A stretch of 64,000 nt of DNA, taken from NCBI GenBank assembly GCA_016195265.1, contig JACPZW010000014.1, positions 20,761 through 84,760 of the forward strand, given 5' to 3'. Every line of letters begins with the position of its first letter. Position 1 is the stretch's first letter. A program made the translations under genes and the position numbers. Origin of the DNA: Acidobacteriota bacterium. Lineage in GTDB: Bacteria; Acidobacteriota; Vicinamibacteria; Vicinamibacterales; CAVVIG01. Of the stretch, positions 19,005 to 27,508 are shown in pieces. A model generated the notes under the pieces. That model saw only the letters and a list, made by a program, of their open reading frames with translations, had not been told where the DNA came from and did no database searches.

Positions 19005-19741
19005 CGCCCGTGACGCCCGCCGCCGCGCGCACGGCGCTCGTGATCGTGCCGACCTTCAACGAGCGCGACAATCTGCCCGTGCTCGCCGCGGCGCTGATGG
19101 AGCAGCCCAACGTCAGCCTGCTGATCGTGGACGACCGGTCGCCGGACGGAACCGGCGCGATCGCCGACGATCTCGCCCGGCGGTTTCCACAGCGGATCGA
19201 CGTGCTGCATCGCACCGAGCGTCCCGGACTCGGCCGCTCGTACCTGGACGCGATGCAGCGATCGATTCATCGCCCGTTCGACGTCATCTGCCAGATGGAC
19301 TGCGATCTGTCGCACGACCCCGCACATCTGCCCGACCTGATCGCCGCGCTCGACAACGCGGACGTCGTCATCGGCTCGCGCTACATCGCGGGCGGCGGCA
19401 TCGTGAACTGGCCGCTGCGCCGCAAGCTGCTCAGCCGGTGCGCGAACATCTACATTCGCACGGTGACGCGCCTCAGCCCTCGCGACTGCACGAGCGGCTA
19501 CCGCTGCTGGCGGCGCGAGGTGCTCGCGTCGCTCCCCTTCGAGCGCTTCGGGTCGGAAGGCTACTCGTTCCTCGTGGAAATGCTGTTCGTCGCCGAGCGC
19601 CGCGGCTGGCGAATCGCGGAGGCGCCGATCACGTTCGTCGAGCGCCGGCAGGGCGAATCGAAGCTGTCGGGGACGGTGTTGCTCGAGTCGATCGTGACGC
19701 CGTGGCGGCTCGTCGCACGCCCTTTTCGTGCTATGGTTTAG
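19001..19741 (+). CDS. Polyprenol monophosphomannose synthase-like GT2
   Basis: The 246-residue soluble GT2 enzyme resembles DPM1-type dolichol-phosphate mannose synthases: ALVIVPTFNERDNLPVLAAA, LLIVDDRSPDGTGAIAD, VICQMDCDLSHDPAHLPDLI, VIGSRYIAGGGIVNWP and the conserved CTSGYRCWRREVL followed by EGYSFLVEML. It probably charges a polyprenyl phosphate with a hexose. The GTG start is coupled to the upstream gene through GTGA. No transmembrane domain is evident, unlike the preceding GT2. Confidence 0.87.
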   Translation: MTPVTPAAARTALVIVPTFNERDNLPVLAAALMEQPNVSLLIVDDRSPDGTGAIADDLARRFPQRIDVLHRTERPGLGRSYLDAMQRSIHRPFDVICQMDCDLSHDPAHLPDLIAALDNADVVIGSRYIAGGGIVNWPLRRKLLSRCANIYIRTVTRLSPRDCTSGYRCWRREVLASLPFERFGSEGYSFLVEMLFVAERRGWRIAEAPITFVERRQGESKLSGTVLLESIVTPWRLVARPFRAMV

Positions 19742-19751
19742 AGGCTTTTAC

Positions 19752-20555
19752 ATGTCAGCGCCGCCCCCCCAGAAACCCGCGGGCCTGAGCGTCTTTTTCC
19801 CGGCGTACAACGACAGCGGCACCATCGCCAACCTGGTGATCCGCGCCGTGAAAACCGCCGAGGCGCTGACGCCGGACTACGAAGTGATCGTGGTGGACGA
19901 CGGCAGCGCGGACGCCACGGCGGAGATTGCCGACGAGCTCGCGCGCACGTATCCGCACGTGCGCGCCATCCATCATCCGAAGAACCACGACTACGGCGCG
20001 GCGCTGCAGACCGGTTTCCGATCGGCGACCAAGGATCTGATCTTCTACACCGACGGCGACGGCCAGTACGATCCGGCGGAGCTCGCGTCGCTGTGGGACA
20101 AGATGACGCCGGACGCGGATCTGGTGAACGGCTACAAGATCAGCCGGTCCGATCCGCTGCACCGCGTCATCATCGGACGTCTCTACCACCACATCGTCAG
20201 CGTGCTGTTCGGGCTGAAAGTCCGCGACGTCGACTGCGATTACCGGCTGATGCGGCGCGGGATTTTCGAGCGCATCGACCTCGAGAAAACGAGTGGCGTC
20301 ATCTGCCTCGAGATGATGAAGAAGATTCAGGACGCCGGCTTCCGCATCGTCGAGGTGCCGGTCAATCACTACCACCGCGCGTTCGGCAAGTCGCAGTTCT
20401 TCAACGTCCGGCGGCTCTTCCGCGTCGCCTTCGATGTGGCGGCTCTCTGGTTCGCGCTCGTCGTCCGGCGCGAGCACCTGCGCCGGCCCGGCCGCGCGCT
20501 CGTGCCGGCGCGCGACGCCGGCAAGCCGGTGTACCCGGGCTCGCCACGCCAGTGA
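19752..20555 (+). CDS. Glycosyltransferase family 2 protein
   Basis: This is a third GT2 enzyme: GLSVFFPAYNDSGTIANLV, VIVVDDGSADATAEIAD, FYTDGDGQYDPAELASL and the DCDYRLMRRGIFERI acceptor-region motif. The ATG at 19752 is preferred over an in-frame ATG eight codons earlier because the extension is not family-like. About 267 residues; a short hydrophobic stretch near the C-terminus (VAFDVAALWFALVV) may sit on the membrane. The stop overlaps the next GTG (GTGA). Confidence 0.86.
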   Translation: MSAPPPQKPAGLSVFFPAYNDSGTIANLVIRAVKTAEALTPDYEVIVVDDGSADATAEIADELARTYPHVRAIHHPKNHDYGAALQTGFRSATKDLIFYTDGDGQYDPAELASLWDKMTPDADLVNGYKISRSDPLHRVIIGRLYHHIVSVLFGLKVRDVDCDYRLMRRGIFERIDLEKTSGVICLEMMKKIQDAGFRIVEVPVNHYHRAFGKSQFFNVRRLFRVAFDVAALWFALVVRREHLRRPGRALVPARDAGKPVYPGSPRQ

Positions 20556-21574
20556 ACGCCGACTACCGATCCTTCTACCGCGGCCGTGCCGTGATGATCA
20601 CGGGCGGCCTCGGCTTCATCGGCAGCAACCTGGCGCGCGGCCTCGTCGCCCTGGGCGCCGACGTGCTGCTGGTCGATTCGCTGATTCCCGACTACGGCGG
20701 GAACCTGTTCAACATCGACGGCATCGCGGATCGCGTGCGCGTCAACATCGCCGACGTCCGCCAGCAGTCGACGATGAACTACCTCGTCCGCGATCGCGAC
20801 GTGATTTTCAATCTCGCGGGCCAGGTGAGCCACATCGACAGCATGCGGGATCCGTACACGGATCTCGAGATCAACTGCCGCAGCCAGCTGACCGTGCTCG
20901 AGGCGTGCCGGAACTACAACCCGAAGGTGAAGGTCGTGTTCGCCGGCACGCGTCAGGTGTACGGGCGGCCCGATCGCCTGCCGGTGGACGAGACGCATCT
21001 CGTGCGGCCGACCGACGTGAACGGCATCAACAAGGCGGCCGGCGAGTACTACCATCTCGTCTACAACAACGTCTTCGGCATTCGCGCGTGCTCGCTGCGT
21101 CTGACGAACGTCTACGGCCCGCGGCAGTTGATCCGGCACAACCGCCAGGGCTTCATCGGCTGGTTCATCCGCCTCGCGATCGAGAACAAGCCGATCCAGA
21201 TTTACGGCGACGGATCGCAACTCCGCGACTTTGTGTACGTGGACGATGCGGCCGACGCGTTCCTGCGCGCGGGTGCGAGCGACGACTGCAACGGCGACGT
21301 CTTCAACGTCGGCGGGGATCGGCCGATCAGCCACCGCGATCTGACGACGCTGCTCGTCGACGTCGCCGGCAGCGGGACCGTGCAGTACGTCGACTGGCCG
21401 CCGGACAAGAAGGCGATCGACATCGGCAGCTTCTACGCCGACTCCACCCGGTTCACGCGCACGACCGGCTGGACGCCCGCGACGAGCCTCGCGAACGGGC
21501 TGCGCCAGACGATCGCGTTCTACCGGCAGCATGGCGCGCACTACCTCGCGGAGTCCGGCGGAGGTCCGGCATGA
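20552..21574 (+). CDS. Extended-SDR NAD-dependent sugar epimerase/dehydratase-like
   Basis: The 340-residue extended short-chain dehydrogenase has the dinucleotide motif TGGLGFIGSNLARGL, the VSHIDSMRDPYTDLEIN loop, the FAGTRQVYGRPDRLPVDE active-site Thr/Ser region and NVYGPRQLIRHN. The usual YxxxK catalytic pair reads NGINK in VNGINKAAGEYYH: the lysine is present but asparagine occupies the tyrosine position. It may use another acid or catalyse a different reaction. It lies between a GT2 and an aminotransferase, coupled by GTGA and ATGA overlaps, so a nucleotide-sugar substrate is likely. Confidence 0.84.
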   Translation: MNADYRSFYRGRAVMITGGLGFIGSNLARGLVALGADVLLVDSLIPDYGGNLFNIDGIADRVRVNIADVRQQSTMNYLVRDRDVIFNLAGQVSHIDSMRDPYTDLEINCRSQLTVLEACRNYNPKVKVVFAGTRQVYGRPDRLPVDETHLVRPTDVNGINKAAGEYYHLVYNNVFGIRACSLRLTNVYGPRQLIRHNRQGFIGWFIRLAIENKPIQIYGDGSQLRDFVYVDDAADAFLRAGASDDCNGDVFNVGGDRPISHRDLTTLLVDVAGSGTVQYVDWPPDKKAIDIGSFYADSTRFTRTTGWTPATSLANGLRQTIAFYRQHGAHYLAESGGGPA

Positions 21575-22689
21575 CGCCGCGCCGCCTGCCGTTCATGTCG
21601 CTCGTGCCCGGCGAGGACGCCGCCGCCGTGCGGCAGGCGATCGATCGCGTCATCGCGCGCGGCTGGTTCGTGCTCGGCCCGGAGGTCGACGCGTTCGAGC
21701 GCGAGTTCGCCGCGGCGGCGGGCGCGGCGCGCGCGGTGGGCGTCGGCACGGGGACCGACGCGATCGCGCTGATCCTGCGCGGGCTCGGCATCGGCGCGGG
21801 CGACGAAGTGATCACGTCGCCGCTCTCGGCGGCGTATTCCGCGCTGGCGATCATGATGGCCGGCGCGCGGCCCGTCTTCGCCGACATCGATCCGGATCGG
21901 CTCACGATCGATCCCGAGCGCGTGGCGGCGCTCGTCGGCCCGCGAACGAAGGCGATTCTCCCGGTACACCTGTACGGGCAGGCGGCCGACATGGCGGCGA
22001 TCGCGCGCGTCGCGGCGCGCTTCAATCTCGCGGTCGTCGAAGACTGCTGCCAGGCGCATCTCTCGACCGCCGGCGGGCGTCCGGTCGGGACGATCGGCGT
22101 CGCCGGCGCGTTCAGCTTCTATCCGACCAAGAATCTCGGCGCGCTCGGCGACGGCGGCGCCATCGTGACCAACGACTCGGCGCTCGCCGACCGGATCGCG
22201 CGGCTGCGCAACGGCGGGCAGACCGACCGGTATCATCATCAGGAGTTCGGCATCAACTCGCGGCTCGACGAAGTGCAGGCGGCGATTCTTCGCGCGCGGC
22301 TGCCGCTGCTGCCCGCGTGGACCGCGCGCCGCCGCGCGCTGGCTGCGCGCTACCGAGAACGGCTCGCGGGCGCGCCGGTGTCGGTGCCGCCGGAACGGGA
22401 TGCCGGCCACGTCTATCACCTGTTCGTCGTAAGAAGCGGTGCCCGTGCGGAATTGCAGGCGCACCTGGCCGCGCGGGGCATCGAGACGCTCATTCACTAT
22501 CCCGTGTCGATTCCGCGGCAGCCGGCGCTGGCGGCGACCGGGCCGGCCGACTGTCCGGTGGCGACGCAGGCCTGCGCCGAAGTAGTCTCGTTGCCGCTGC
22601 ACCCGGCGCTCGGCGTCGAGCAGGTCGACGACGTGGCCGCCGCTATTCACGCATTCGCGGACAAGGGGACGGGGCCCGTCCCCTCTTAG
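21571..22689 (+). CDS. DegT/DnrJ/EryC1/StrS family PLP aminotransferase
   Basis: This is a sugar aminotransferase that converts a keto-sugar nucleotide to an amino sugar with pyridoxal phosphate. Motifs: VGVGTGTDAIALILRGLGI, PVHLYGQAADM, VVEDCCQAHLS and the Schiff-base lysine region FSFYPTKNLGALGDGG, then FGINSRLDEVQAAILR. The 372 residues match the family. Its final residues (DKGTGPVPS) are encoded by a GGGGACGGG palindrome, so the C-terminus has been extended or replaced by a repeat. ATGA coupling to the upstream SDR suggests the two act in sequence. Confidence 0.9.
   Translation: MTPRRLPFMSLVPGEDAAAVRQAIDRVIARGWFVLGPEVDAFEREFAAAAGAARAVGVGTGTDAIALILRGLGIGAGDEVITSPLSAAYSALAIMMAGARPVFADIDPDRLTIDPERVAALVGPRTKAILPVHLYGQAADMAAIARVAARFNLAVVEDCCQAHLSTAGGRPVGTIGVAGAFSFYPTKNLGALGDGGAIVTNDSALADRIARLRNGGQTDRYHHQEFGINSRLDEVQAAILRARLPLLPAWTARRRALAARYRERLAGAPVSVPPERDAGHVYHLFVVRSGARAELQAHLAARGIETLIHYPVSIPRQPALAATGPADCPVATQACAEVVSLPLHPALGVEQVDDVAAAIHAFADKGTGPVPS
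22663..22687. repeat. GGGGACGGG palindrome at the 3' end of the aminotransferase gene
   Basis: AAGGGGACGGG-G-CCCGTCCCCT forms a tight hairpin that includes the last codons and stop of the DegT gene. It has the same core as the inverted repeats at 4781 and 39688. Confidence 0.75.
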
Positions 22690-22704
22690 AAAGGACCGTA
22701 CGAC

Positions 22705-23667
22705 TTGCGCGCACTCATCACCGGCGGAGCCGGATTCATCGGATCGCACTTGTCGGAAGCGCTGCTCGGCCAGGGCCATGAGGTCCTGGTGCTCGACAAC
22801 CTCTCGACGGGATCGATCGACAACATCGCCCACCTCAAGGGGAAGCCGGGCTTCGAGTACTTCATCGATACGGTCGAAAACGAGCCACTGCTCGCCGAGC
22901 TCATCGATCGCAGCGACGTCGTCTTCCATTTCGCGGCCGCGGTCGGGGTCAAGCTGATCGTCGAGCAGCCCGTGTACACGATCGAGACCAACGTGCACGG
23001 CACCGAAGTCGTGCTCAAGCACGCGAACAAGAAGAAGAAACTCGTCGTGATCGCGTCCACGTCCGAGGTCTACGGCAAGAGCGAGGACGTGCCGTTCCGC
23101 GAGGATTCCGATCTCGTCCTGGGTCCGACGCCGAAGCACCGCTGGGCGTACGCCTGCAGCAAGGCGATCGACGAGTTCCTCGCGCTCGCCTACTGGAAGG
23201 AACGGAAGCTGCCGGTGATCATCGTCCGCTTCTTCAATACCGTCGGGCCGCGCCAGTCGGGCCAGTACGGCATGGTCATCCCGAATTTCGTGCGGCAGGC
23301 GCTGGCCGGCGAGCCGATCACGGTCTTCGGCGACGGCACGCAGTCGCGCGCCTTCACGCACGTCACAGACGTCGTCGGCGCGCTGCTCAAGCTGGTGCAC
23401 GAGCCCAAGGCGATCGGTCAGGTCATCAACATCGGCAACACGCAGGAAATCACCATCACCGCGCTTGCCGAGCGCGTTCGTGACCTGAGCGGCTCGAAGT
23501 CGCCGATCAAGTTCATTCCCTACGATCAAGCCTACGAATCGGGCTTCGAGGACATGCCACGCCGGGTGCCGGATTTGACCCGTGTGAAGGCCCTGATTGG
23601 CTACCAGCCGAAGCACCAGCTCGACGAAATCCTGACCCAGGTGATCGACTATTTCCGGAAGAAGTAA
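22705..23667 (+). CDS. NAD-dependent epimerase/dehydratase (GalE/UXS-like)
   Basis: The 320-residue extended SDR opens with MRALITGGAGFIGSHLSEALLG, has the VVFHFAAAVGVKLIVEQP loop, ASTSEVYGKSEDVPF, an intact catalytic pair in WAYACSKAIDEF (YxxxK) and FFNTVGPRQSGQYGMVIP. The sequence is closest in style to UDP-glucuronate decarboxylase and UDP-glucose 4-epimerase relatives; the exact reaction is not decidable. Start is TTG, with AAAGGA about 8 nt upstream. It is the last nucleotide-sugar gene of the operon. Confidence 0.88.
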   Translation: MRALITGGAGFIGSHLSEALLGQGHEVLVLDNLSTGSIDNIAHLKGKPGFEYFIDTVENEPLLAELIDRSDVVFHFAAAVGVKLIVEQPVYTIETNVHGTEVVLKHANKKKKLVVIASTSEVYGKSEDVPFREDSDLVLGPTPKHRWAYACSKAIDEFLALAYWKERKLPVIIVRFFNTVGPRQSGQYGMVIPNFVRQALAGEPITVFGDGTQSRAFTHVTDVVGALLKLVHEPKAIGQVINIGNTQEITITALAERVRDLSGSKSPIKFIPYDQAYESGFEDMPRRVPDLTRVKALIGYQPKHQLDEILTQVIDYFRKK

Positions 23668-23688
23668 GGGGCTATACTGGCGGTGATT

Positions 23689-24483
23689 ATGAAGCTCGCG
23701 CGCGCGCTCGGCCTCGGCATCCTCGCGACGTTGTTCTCAGGGCTGGCGAGCCCGTCGGCGTTCGCCGACGTGAAGCTCTCGCTCAAGGACGGCAAGGTGA
23801 CGCTCGTCGCCAAGGACGTCACCGTCAAGCAAATCCTCACCGAATGGGCGCGCGTCGGGCAAACGAAAATCGTCAACCTTGAGAAGATTCCGGGCGGGCC
23901 CGTCACACTGGAACTGACGGACGTCCCCGAGGCGCAGGCGCTCGACGTCCTGCTCCGGTCGGTGGCCGGCTACATGGCCGCGCCGCGATCGGCCGGCGTC
24001 CCGAATCTCTCGAGCTTCGATCGCATCGTCGTGATGGCCACCAGCACGCCGCCGCGCGCGACGGCCGCATCGTCCACGCCGACGTTCCAGCAGCCGCAGT
24101 TCGCGCAGCCGCCGATGCCGGCCGACGACGACGACGATCCGCGTCCGCCCGCGCCGAACGGCCCGACGCCGAATCCCCGCGGGCCGATCTTCAACACCGT
24201 ACCGCAGCCGCAGACGGTCAACCCGCAGATCGGTCCCAACGGTCAGCCGTTCATTCCGGGCGCGCAGGGCGTCCCCGGACAGCCGCCGATCGTCCAGCAG
24301 GTGATGCCGCCGGGCGCGATGCCGCAGCAGCCGCCCAACGGTCAGCAGCAGCCGATGTCTTTCCCCGGCGCGCCGAGCGCGCCCTTTGGCGGCGTCGCCG
24401 TTCCCGGGATGATCGTGCCGACGCCTCCGCAACCGAACACGCCGCCACAAATGCAGCGGCCCAACGGCCGCGGCGGACGATAA
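23689..24483 (+). CDS. Secreted protein with STN-like domain and Pro/Gln-rich tail
   Basis: The product has a Sec signal peptide (about residues 1-26, ending PSAFA-D). A region of roughly 80 residues (VTLVAKDVTVKQILTEWARV ... VTLELTDVPEAQALDVLL) resembles the short STN domain of secretins and TonB receptors. A long disordered tail of Pro, Gln, Asn and Gly with an acidic DDDDD run follows. No secretin or receptor barrel is attached. It sits 21 nt after the sugar operon and 6 nt before yqeY. A role in envelope transport or polysaccharide export is only inferred. Confidence 0.7.
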   Translation: MKLARALGLGILATLFSGLASPSAFADVKLSLKDGKVTLVAKDVTVKQILTEWARVGQTKIVNLEKIPGGPVTLELTDVPEAQALDVLLRSVAGYMAAPRSAGVPNLSSFDRIVVMATSTPPRATAASSTPTFQQPQFAQPPMPADDDDDPRPPAPNGPTPNPRGPIFNTVPQPQTVNPQIGPNGQPFIPGAQGVPGQPPIVQQVMPPGAMPQQPPNGQQQPMSFPGAPSAPFGGVAVPGMIVPTPPQPNTPPQMQRPNGRGGR

Positions 24484-24489
24484 CGTCCA

Positions 24490-24942
24490 TTGGCCCTCTT
24501 CGACGAGGTGACGACGGCCATCGCTGACGCGATGCGCAGTCACGACGCGCTCCGCCTGGGCGCGTTGCGCATGCTCAAGGCGGCACTGATGAACCGTGAA
24601 GTGGAGCGCGGGCGCGCGCTCGACGCCGCGGAAGCGCAGCAGGTCGTCGCCGCGCTCGTCAAGCAGCGGCGGGACTCCATCGAACAATTCACCAAAGGCG
24701 GCCGCACCGATCTGGCGGACAAGGAATCCGCGGAGATCGGCGTGCTCGAAAAGTATCTGCCGCCCGCCGCCGATCCCGCTGCCGTCGAACGCGCCGTGAC
24801 CGAGGCGATCGCCGAGACGGGCGCGACGACGGCGAAAGACATGGGACGCGTCATGAAGGCGGCGATGTCGAAACTGGCGGGCCAGAGCGTGGACGGCAAG
24901 GCGGTCAACGAGCTCGTGCGGCAGAAGCTTTCCGGCAGCTAA
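24490..24942 (+). CDS. yqeY: GatB/YqeY domain protein
   Basis: The 150-residue helical protein is of the YqeY family, related to the tail domain of the GatB amidotransferase subunit. Motifs: LGALRMLKAALMNREVERGR, VVAALVKQRRDSIEQFTKGG, LADKESAEIGVLEKYLP and KDMGRVMKAAMSKLAGQ, then DGKAVNELVRQKL. It may influence tRNA-dependent amidation, but the function of stand-alone YqeY proteins is not settled. Start is TTG directly after the preceding gene; a terminator follows about 70 nt downstream. Confidence 0.9.
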   Translation: MALFDEVTTAIADAMRSHDALRLGALRMLKAALMNREVERGRALDAAEAQQVVAALVKQRRDSIEQFTKGGRTDLADKESAEIGVLEKYLPPAADPAAVERAVTEAIAETGATTAKDMGRVMKAAMSKLAGQSVDGKAVNELVRQKLSGS

Positions 24943-25013
24943 ACTATTTCGCGAGCCGGGCCGTCTAAACCTGACGAGACGGCCATAAAACAGCCTCTCA
25001 TCCATCCTCCTTT

Positions 25014-25048
25014 AGGCCCTCCACGTGAAAGCGCGGAGGGCCTTTTTT
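25014..25048 (+). terminator. Rho-independent terminator closing the polysaccharide operon
   Basis: The stem AGGCCCTCC (25014-25022) pairs with GGAGGGCCT (25035-25043), followed by six T. A second perfect stem without a T-run, GGCCGTCT/AGACGGCC, lies just upstream at about 24960-24984. The T-run ends at 25048, so the next gene starts almost inside the terminator. Confidence 0.85.
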
Positions 25049-25061
25049 GCGTCCTTTTGTC

Positions 25062-26213
25062 GTGTCCGTTTCCGAACAGGGCGAACAGCGACCGCAGACC
25101 GCCGGCGGCCGCCTCGCGCGTTCCGCCAGCGTCACCGGGATCGCGACGCTGGCGAGCCGCGTGCTCGATCTCGCGCGCGATCAGGTCCTCGCCGCGCTCT
25201 TCGGCGCCGGCAACGACATGGACGCGTTCATCGTCGCGTTCCGCATTCCGAATCTCGTGCGCGACCTGTTCGCCGAGGGCGCGATGAGCGCCGCGTTCGT
25301 GCCGGCGTTCACGCGCGAGCTCACGCGCGGCGGCAAGGACGCCGCGTGGCGGCTTGGCAACAACGTCATCAACGCGCTGCTGGTGGTGACCGGTGTGCTG
25401 GTGGCGCTCGGCATCGTCTTCGCCGGACCGCTCGTGCGCATGTACGCGGGCGACTTCGCCAGCGTGCCGGGGAAGCTCGAGCTGACGGTGCAGCTCACGC
25501 GCATCACGCTGCCGTTTCTCACCATGGTCGCGCTCGCCGCGGCGGCGATGGGCATGCTGAATTCGCTGCACCATTACTTTCTGCCGGCGCTCGCACCCGC
25601 GATGTTCAATCTGGCGACGATCGTGCTCGCGACGCCCATCGTGCAGTTGCTTTTCGAACGCGGGCACTTCGTCGGTGCGGACACCATCGCCACGTCGGCG
25701 GCGCTGCGCGTGTACGCGGTGGGCCTCGTCGGCTACTCCACCGTGCGCATCGTCTCGCCGGCGTTCTACGCGATCGGCCGCAGCCGCGTGCCCGTCATGG
25801 TCAGCGCCGGCGCGATAGGCGCAAACGTGATCGCCAGCGTGGTCCTCGTGAACCTGATGGGCTTCAGCGGCCTGGCGCTCGGCACGTCCATCGCCGCCGT
25901 CACGAACGCCGTGGCGCTCGTCTGGCTGCTGCAGCGGCAGCTCGGCGGACTCCACGCGCGCCGGCTCGCGGGCACAGTGGCGAAGATCGCGCTCGCAGCG
26001 CTGGTCATGGGCGCGGTGGCGGGCGGGCTGGAGCGCGTGATGATGCGCGCGTTACCCGGCGCGCACGTCACCGTGCAGGCGGTCCGTCTGGCCGTCGAGA
26101 TCGGCGGTGCCCTCGCCGGACTCGGCGTGATGGCCCGGCTGCTGCGCCCCACTGAACTTGTCGAGTTCGGCGAGGTCGTCTCGATGTTTCGGGCGCGTGT
26201 GGTACGATCCTGA
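25062..26213 (+). CDS. murJ: Lipid II flippase MurJ-like, missing central segment
   Basis: MurJ flips lipid II across the inner membrane. The N-terminal half is well conserved: ASRVLDLARDQVLAALFGAG, DAFIVAFRIPNLVRDLFAEG and SAAFVPAFTREL, holding the counterparts of E. coli R18, R24 and R52. The C-terminal part (LLFERGHFVGADTIATSAAL, YAVGLVGYSTVRIVSPAFYA) is also typical. The two are joined at NLATIV-LATPIVQLLF with about 130-140 residues missing, including the region of E. coli R270, so the product is about 383 residues instead of about 510-530. Start GTG 25062 is preferred; a TTG at 25047 lies in the terminator T-run. Function is doubtful. Confidence 0.8.
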   Translation: MSVSEQGEQRPQTAGGRLARSASVTGIATLASRVLDLARDQVLAALFGAGNDMDAFIVAFRIPNLVRDLFAEGAMSAAFVPAFTRELTRGGKDAAWRLGNNVINALLVVTGVLVALGIVFAGPLVRMYAGDFASVPGKLELTVQLTRITLPFLTMVALAAAAMGMLNSLHHYFLPALAPAMFNLATIVLATPIVQLLFERGHFVGADTIATSAALRVYAVGLVGYSTVRIVSPAFYAIGRSRVPVMVSAGAIGANVIASVVLVNLMGFSGLALGTSIAAVTNAVALVWLLQRQLGGLHARRLAGTVAKIALAALVMGAVAGGLERVMMRALPGAHVTVQAVRLAVEIGGALAGLGVMARLLRPTELVEFGEVVSMFRARVVRS

Positions 26214-26222
26214 TTCGTTTTT

Positions 26223-26969
26223 ATGCGCCGCAGTGCACCGTACGCCTCGTCGTATTCGATCGGTCCGGGGCCGCTCTCGACCGTCATGAAGGCGTTGATC
26301 GGCGCCAACGTCGCCATGTTCGTCCTGACGACGCTCTTCCCGGCGCTCGTGGTGTGGCTGGGACTTGTTCCGGTGCAGGTGGTGCACGAGTTCCGCGTCT
26401 GGCAGCTCGTCACCTACATGTTTCTCCACGGCGGTCTGTTCCACATCCTCTTCAACATGCTCGCGCTGTGGATGTTCGGAACGGATCTCGAGCGGCGGTG
26501 GGGCTCGCGGTATTTCCTGAAGTTCTACTTCGTCACCGGCGCGGGCGCGGGGGCCCTGACGGTGCTGTTTTCGCTGCTGCCGTTCGGCTTCGCGCAGCAG
26601 GTCCACTATTCAGTGGTCATCGGCGCGTCTGGCGCGGTCTACGGGCTGCTGCTCGCCTACGCGCTGTACTTCCCGGACCGCCAGATCTACATGTACTTCG
26701 TGTTCCCGATCCCGGTGCGGGTGTTCGTGACGATCATGGGCGCGATCGCGCTGTATTCGTCGCTCGGCGAATCGGGCGGCGTCGCCAACGCCACGCATCT
26801 CGGCGGGCTGCTCGTGGCCTACTTGTATCTGAAGTCCGGGCGGATGACCTTGTCGCCGTTTGCGGAAGTGAAGTACCGCTACGTGAAGTGGAGAATCAAT
26901 CGCCTGCGCAAGAAGTTCGACGTCGTGTCAGGCGGAAGGTCGAACGACTGGAACGGGCGCGTTCACTAG
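26223..26969 (+). CDS. Rhomboid family intramembrane serine protease
   Basis: This polytopic protease cuts transmembrane substrates within the bilayer. The 248-residue product has at least six hydrophobic segments, the L1-loop element WQLVTYMFLHGGLFHILFNM, the serine motif GASGAVYGLL and the catalytic histidine in NATHLGGLLVAYLYL. The Ser-His dyad is therefore complete. A basic cytoplasmic tail ends the protein. It starts 9 nt after murJ and may be co-transcribed with it. Substrates are unknown. Confidence 0.9.
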   Translation: MRRSAPYASSYSIGPGPLSTVMKALIGANVAMFVLTTLFPALVVWLGLVPVQVVHEFRVWQLVTYMFLHGGLFHILFNMLALWMFGTDLERRWGSRYFLKFYFVTGAGAGALTVLFSLLPFGFAQQVHYSVVIGASGAVYGLLLAYALYFPDRQIYMYFVFPIPVRVFVTIMGAIALYSSLGESGGVANATHLGGLLVAYLYLKSGRMTLSPFAEVKYRYVKWRINRLRKKFDVVSGGRSNDWNGRVH

Positions 26970-26975
26970 AAACCT

Positions 26976-27086
26976 GAAACTGAAAAAAGAAAAGTGAAAA
27001 GAGAAAACTGAAAACCGAAGCGTCCGCGCGCCTCGTGTGACTCTTCACTTTTCAGTTTTAACTTTTAACTTCTTACTTTTCTTCCC
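26976..27086. repeat. Inverted-arm GAAAAGT heptamer element
   Basis: The left arm consists of consecutive 7-bp units (GAAAAGT, GAAAAGA, GAAAACT, GAAAACC; about 26988-27017). The right arm from 27044 is the reverse-complement type (CACTTTTCAGTTTTAACTTT). It lies between two convergent genes, rhomboid and DoxX, and runs into the DoxX 3' end, encoding its lysine-rich tail. It could act as a bidirectional terminator. Confidence 0.75.
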
Positions 27087-27497
27087 ACCCGCCAGGGCGA
27101 GCGCGAGCGTGCTTCCCAGCACAGGCAGTCCGTAGCCGTTCGCCAGGAAGCTGTATTTGAAGATCGTACCGCCCGCGATCTGAAAGTTCAGCGCCATGAA
27201 GAACGCGACGAACGCCGCGAGCGGCGTCCAGAAGCCGGCGATCATCGCCAGTCCAGCGCTCATCTCGCCGAGCGGCACGAGGCGCGCGAAGTACGCTGCG
27301 CCAGGCACGGCGATCGTCTGCAGGTACCACTGGCTGATCGATCCGGCCGCCGCGGCCTTCGTCCAGCCCGACAACTGATCGGCCAGAAGCGACGAATTCG
27401 TGAACCAGCCGATCTTCCCAATCCCCTCGAAGACGAAGAACACCCCGATGCAGATACGGAGGATCGTAATTCCGGCCCGCTGTCGATCGATCGCCAT
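27045..27497 (-). CDS. DoxX family membrane protein
   Basis: The 150-residue protein has four predicted transmembrane helices. It shows DoxX-type features: LRICIGVFFVFEGIGKIGWF in the first helix, YFARLVPLGEMSAGLAMIAG, and WTPLAAFVAFFMALNFQIAG. DoxX proteins are linked to quinone-dependent redox or oxidative-stress functions; no specific role can be assigned. The C-terminal KKSKKLKVKTEK tail is encoded entirely by a 7-mer repeat element, so the ancestral protein probably ended a dozen residues earlier. The gap to the upstream M28 gene is 11 nt. Confidence 0.85.
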   Translation of the reverse strand: MAIDRQRAGITILRICIGVFFVFEGIGKIGWFTNSSLLADQLSGWTKAAAAGSISQWYLQTIAVPGAAYFARLVPLGEMSAGLAMIAGFWTPLAAFVAFFMALNFQIAGGTIFKYSFLANGYGLPVLGSTLALALAGGKKSKKLKVKTEK

Positions 27498-27508
27498 CGC
27501 GTCCTCGC

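Noticed and set aside
21541..23616. A 691-codon minus-strand frame across the aminotransferase and epimerase
   Set aside because: Antisense shadow; the plus-strand genes carry complete PLP and NAD motifs.
26970..27086. Possible insertion-sequence end because of inverted arms
   Set aside because: No transposase fragment or target duplication is seen, and the arms are period-7 arrays like others in the window.
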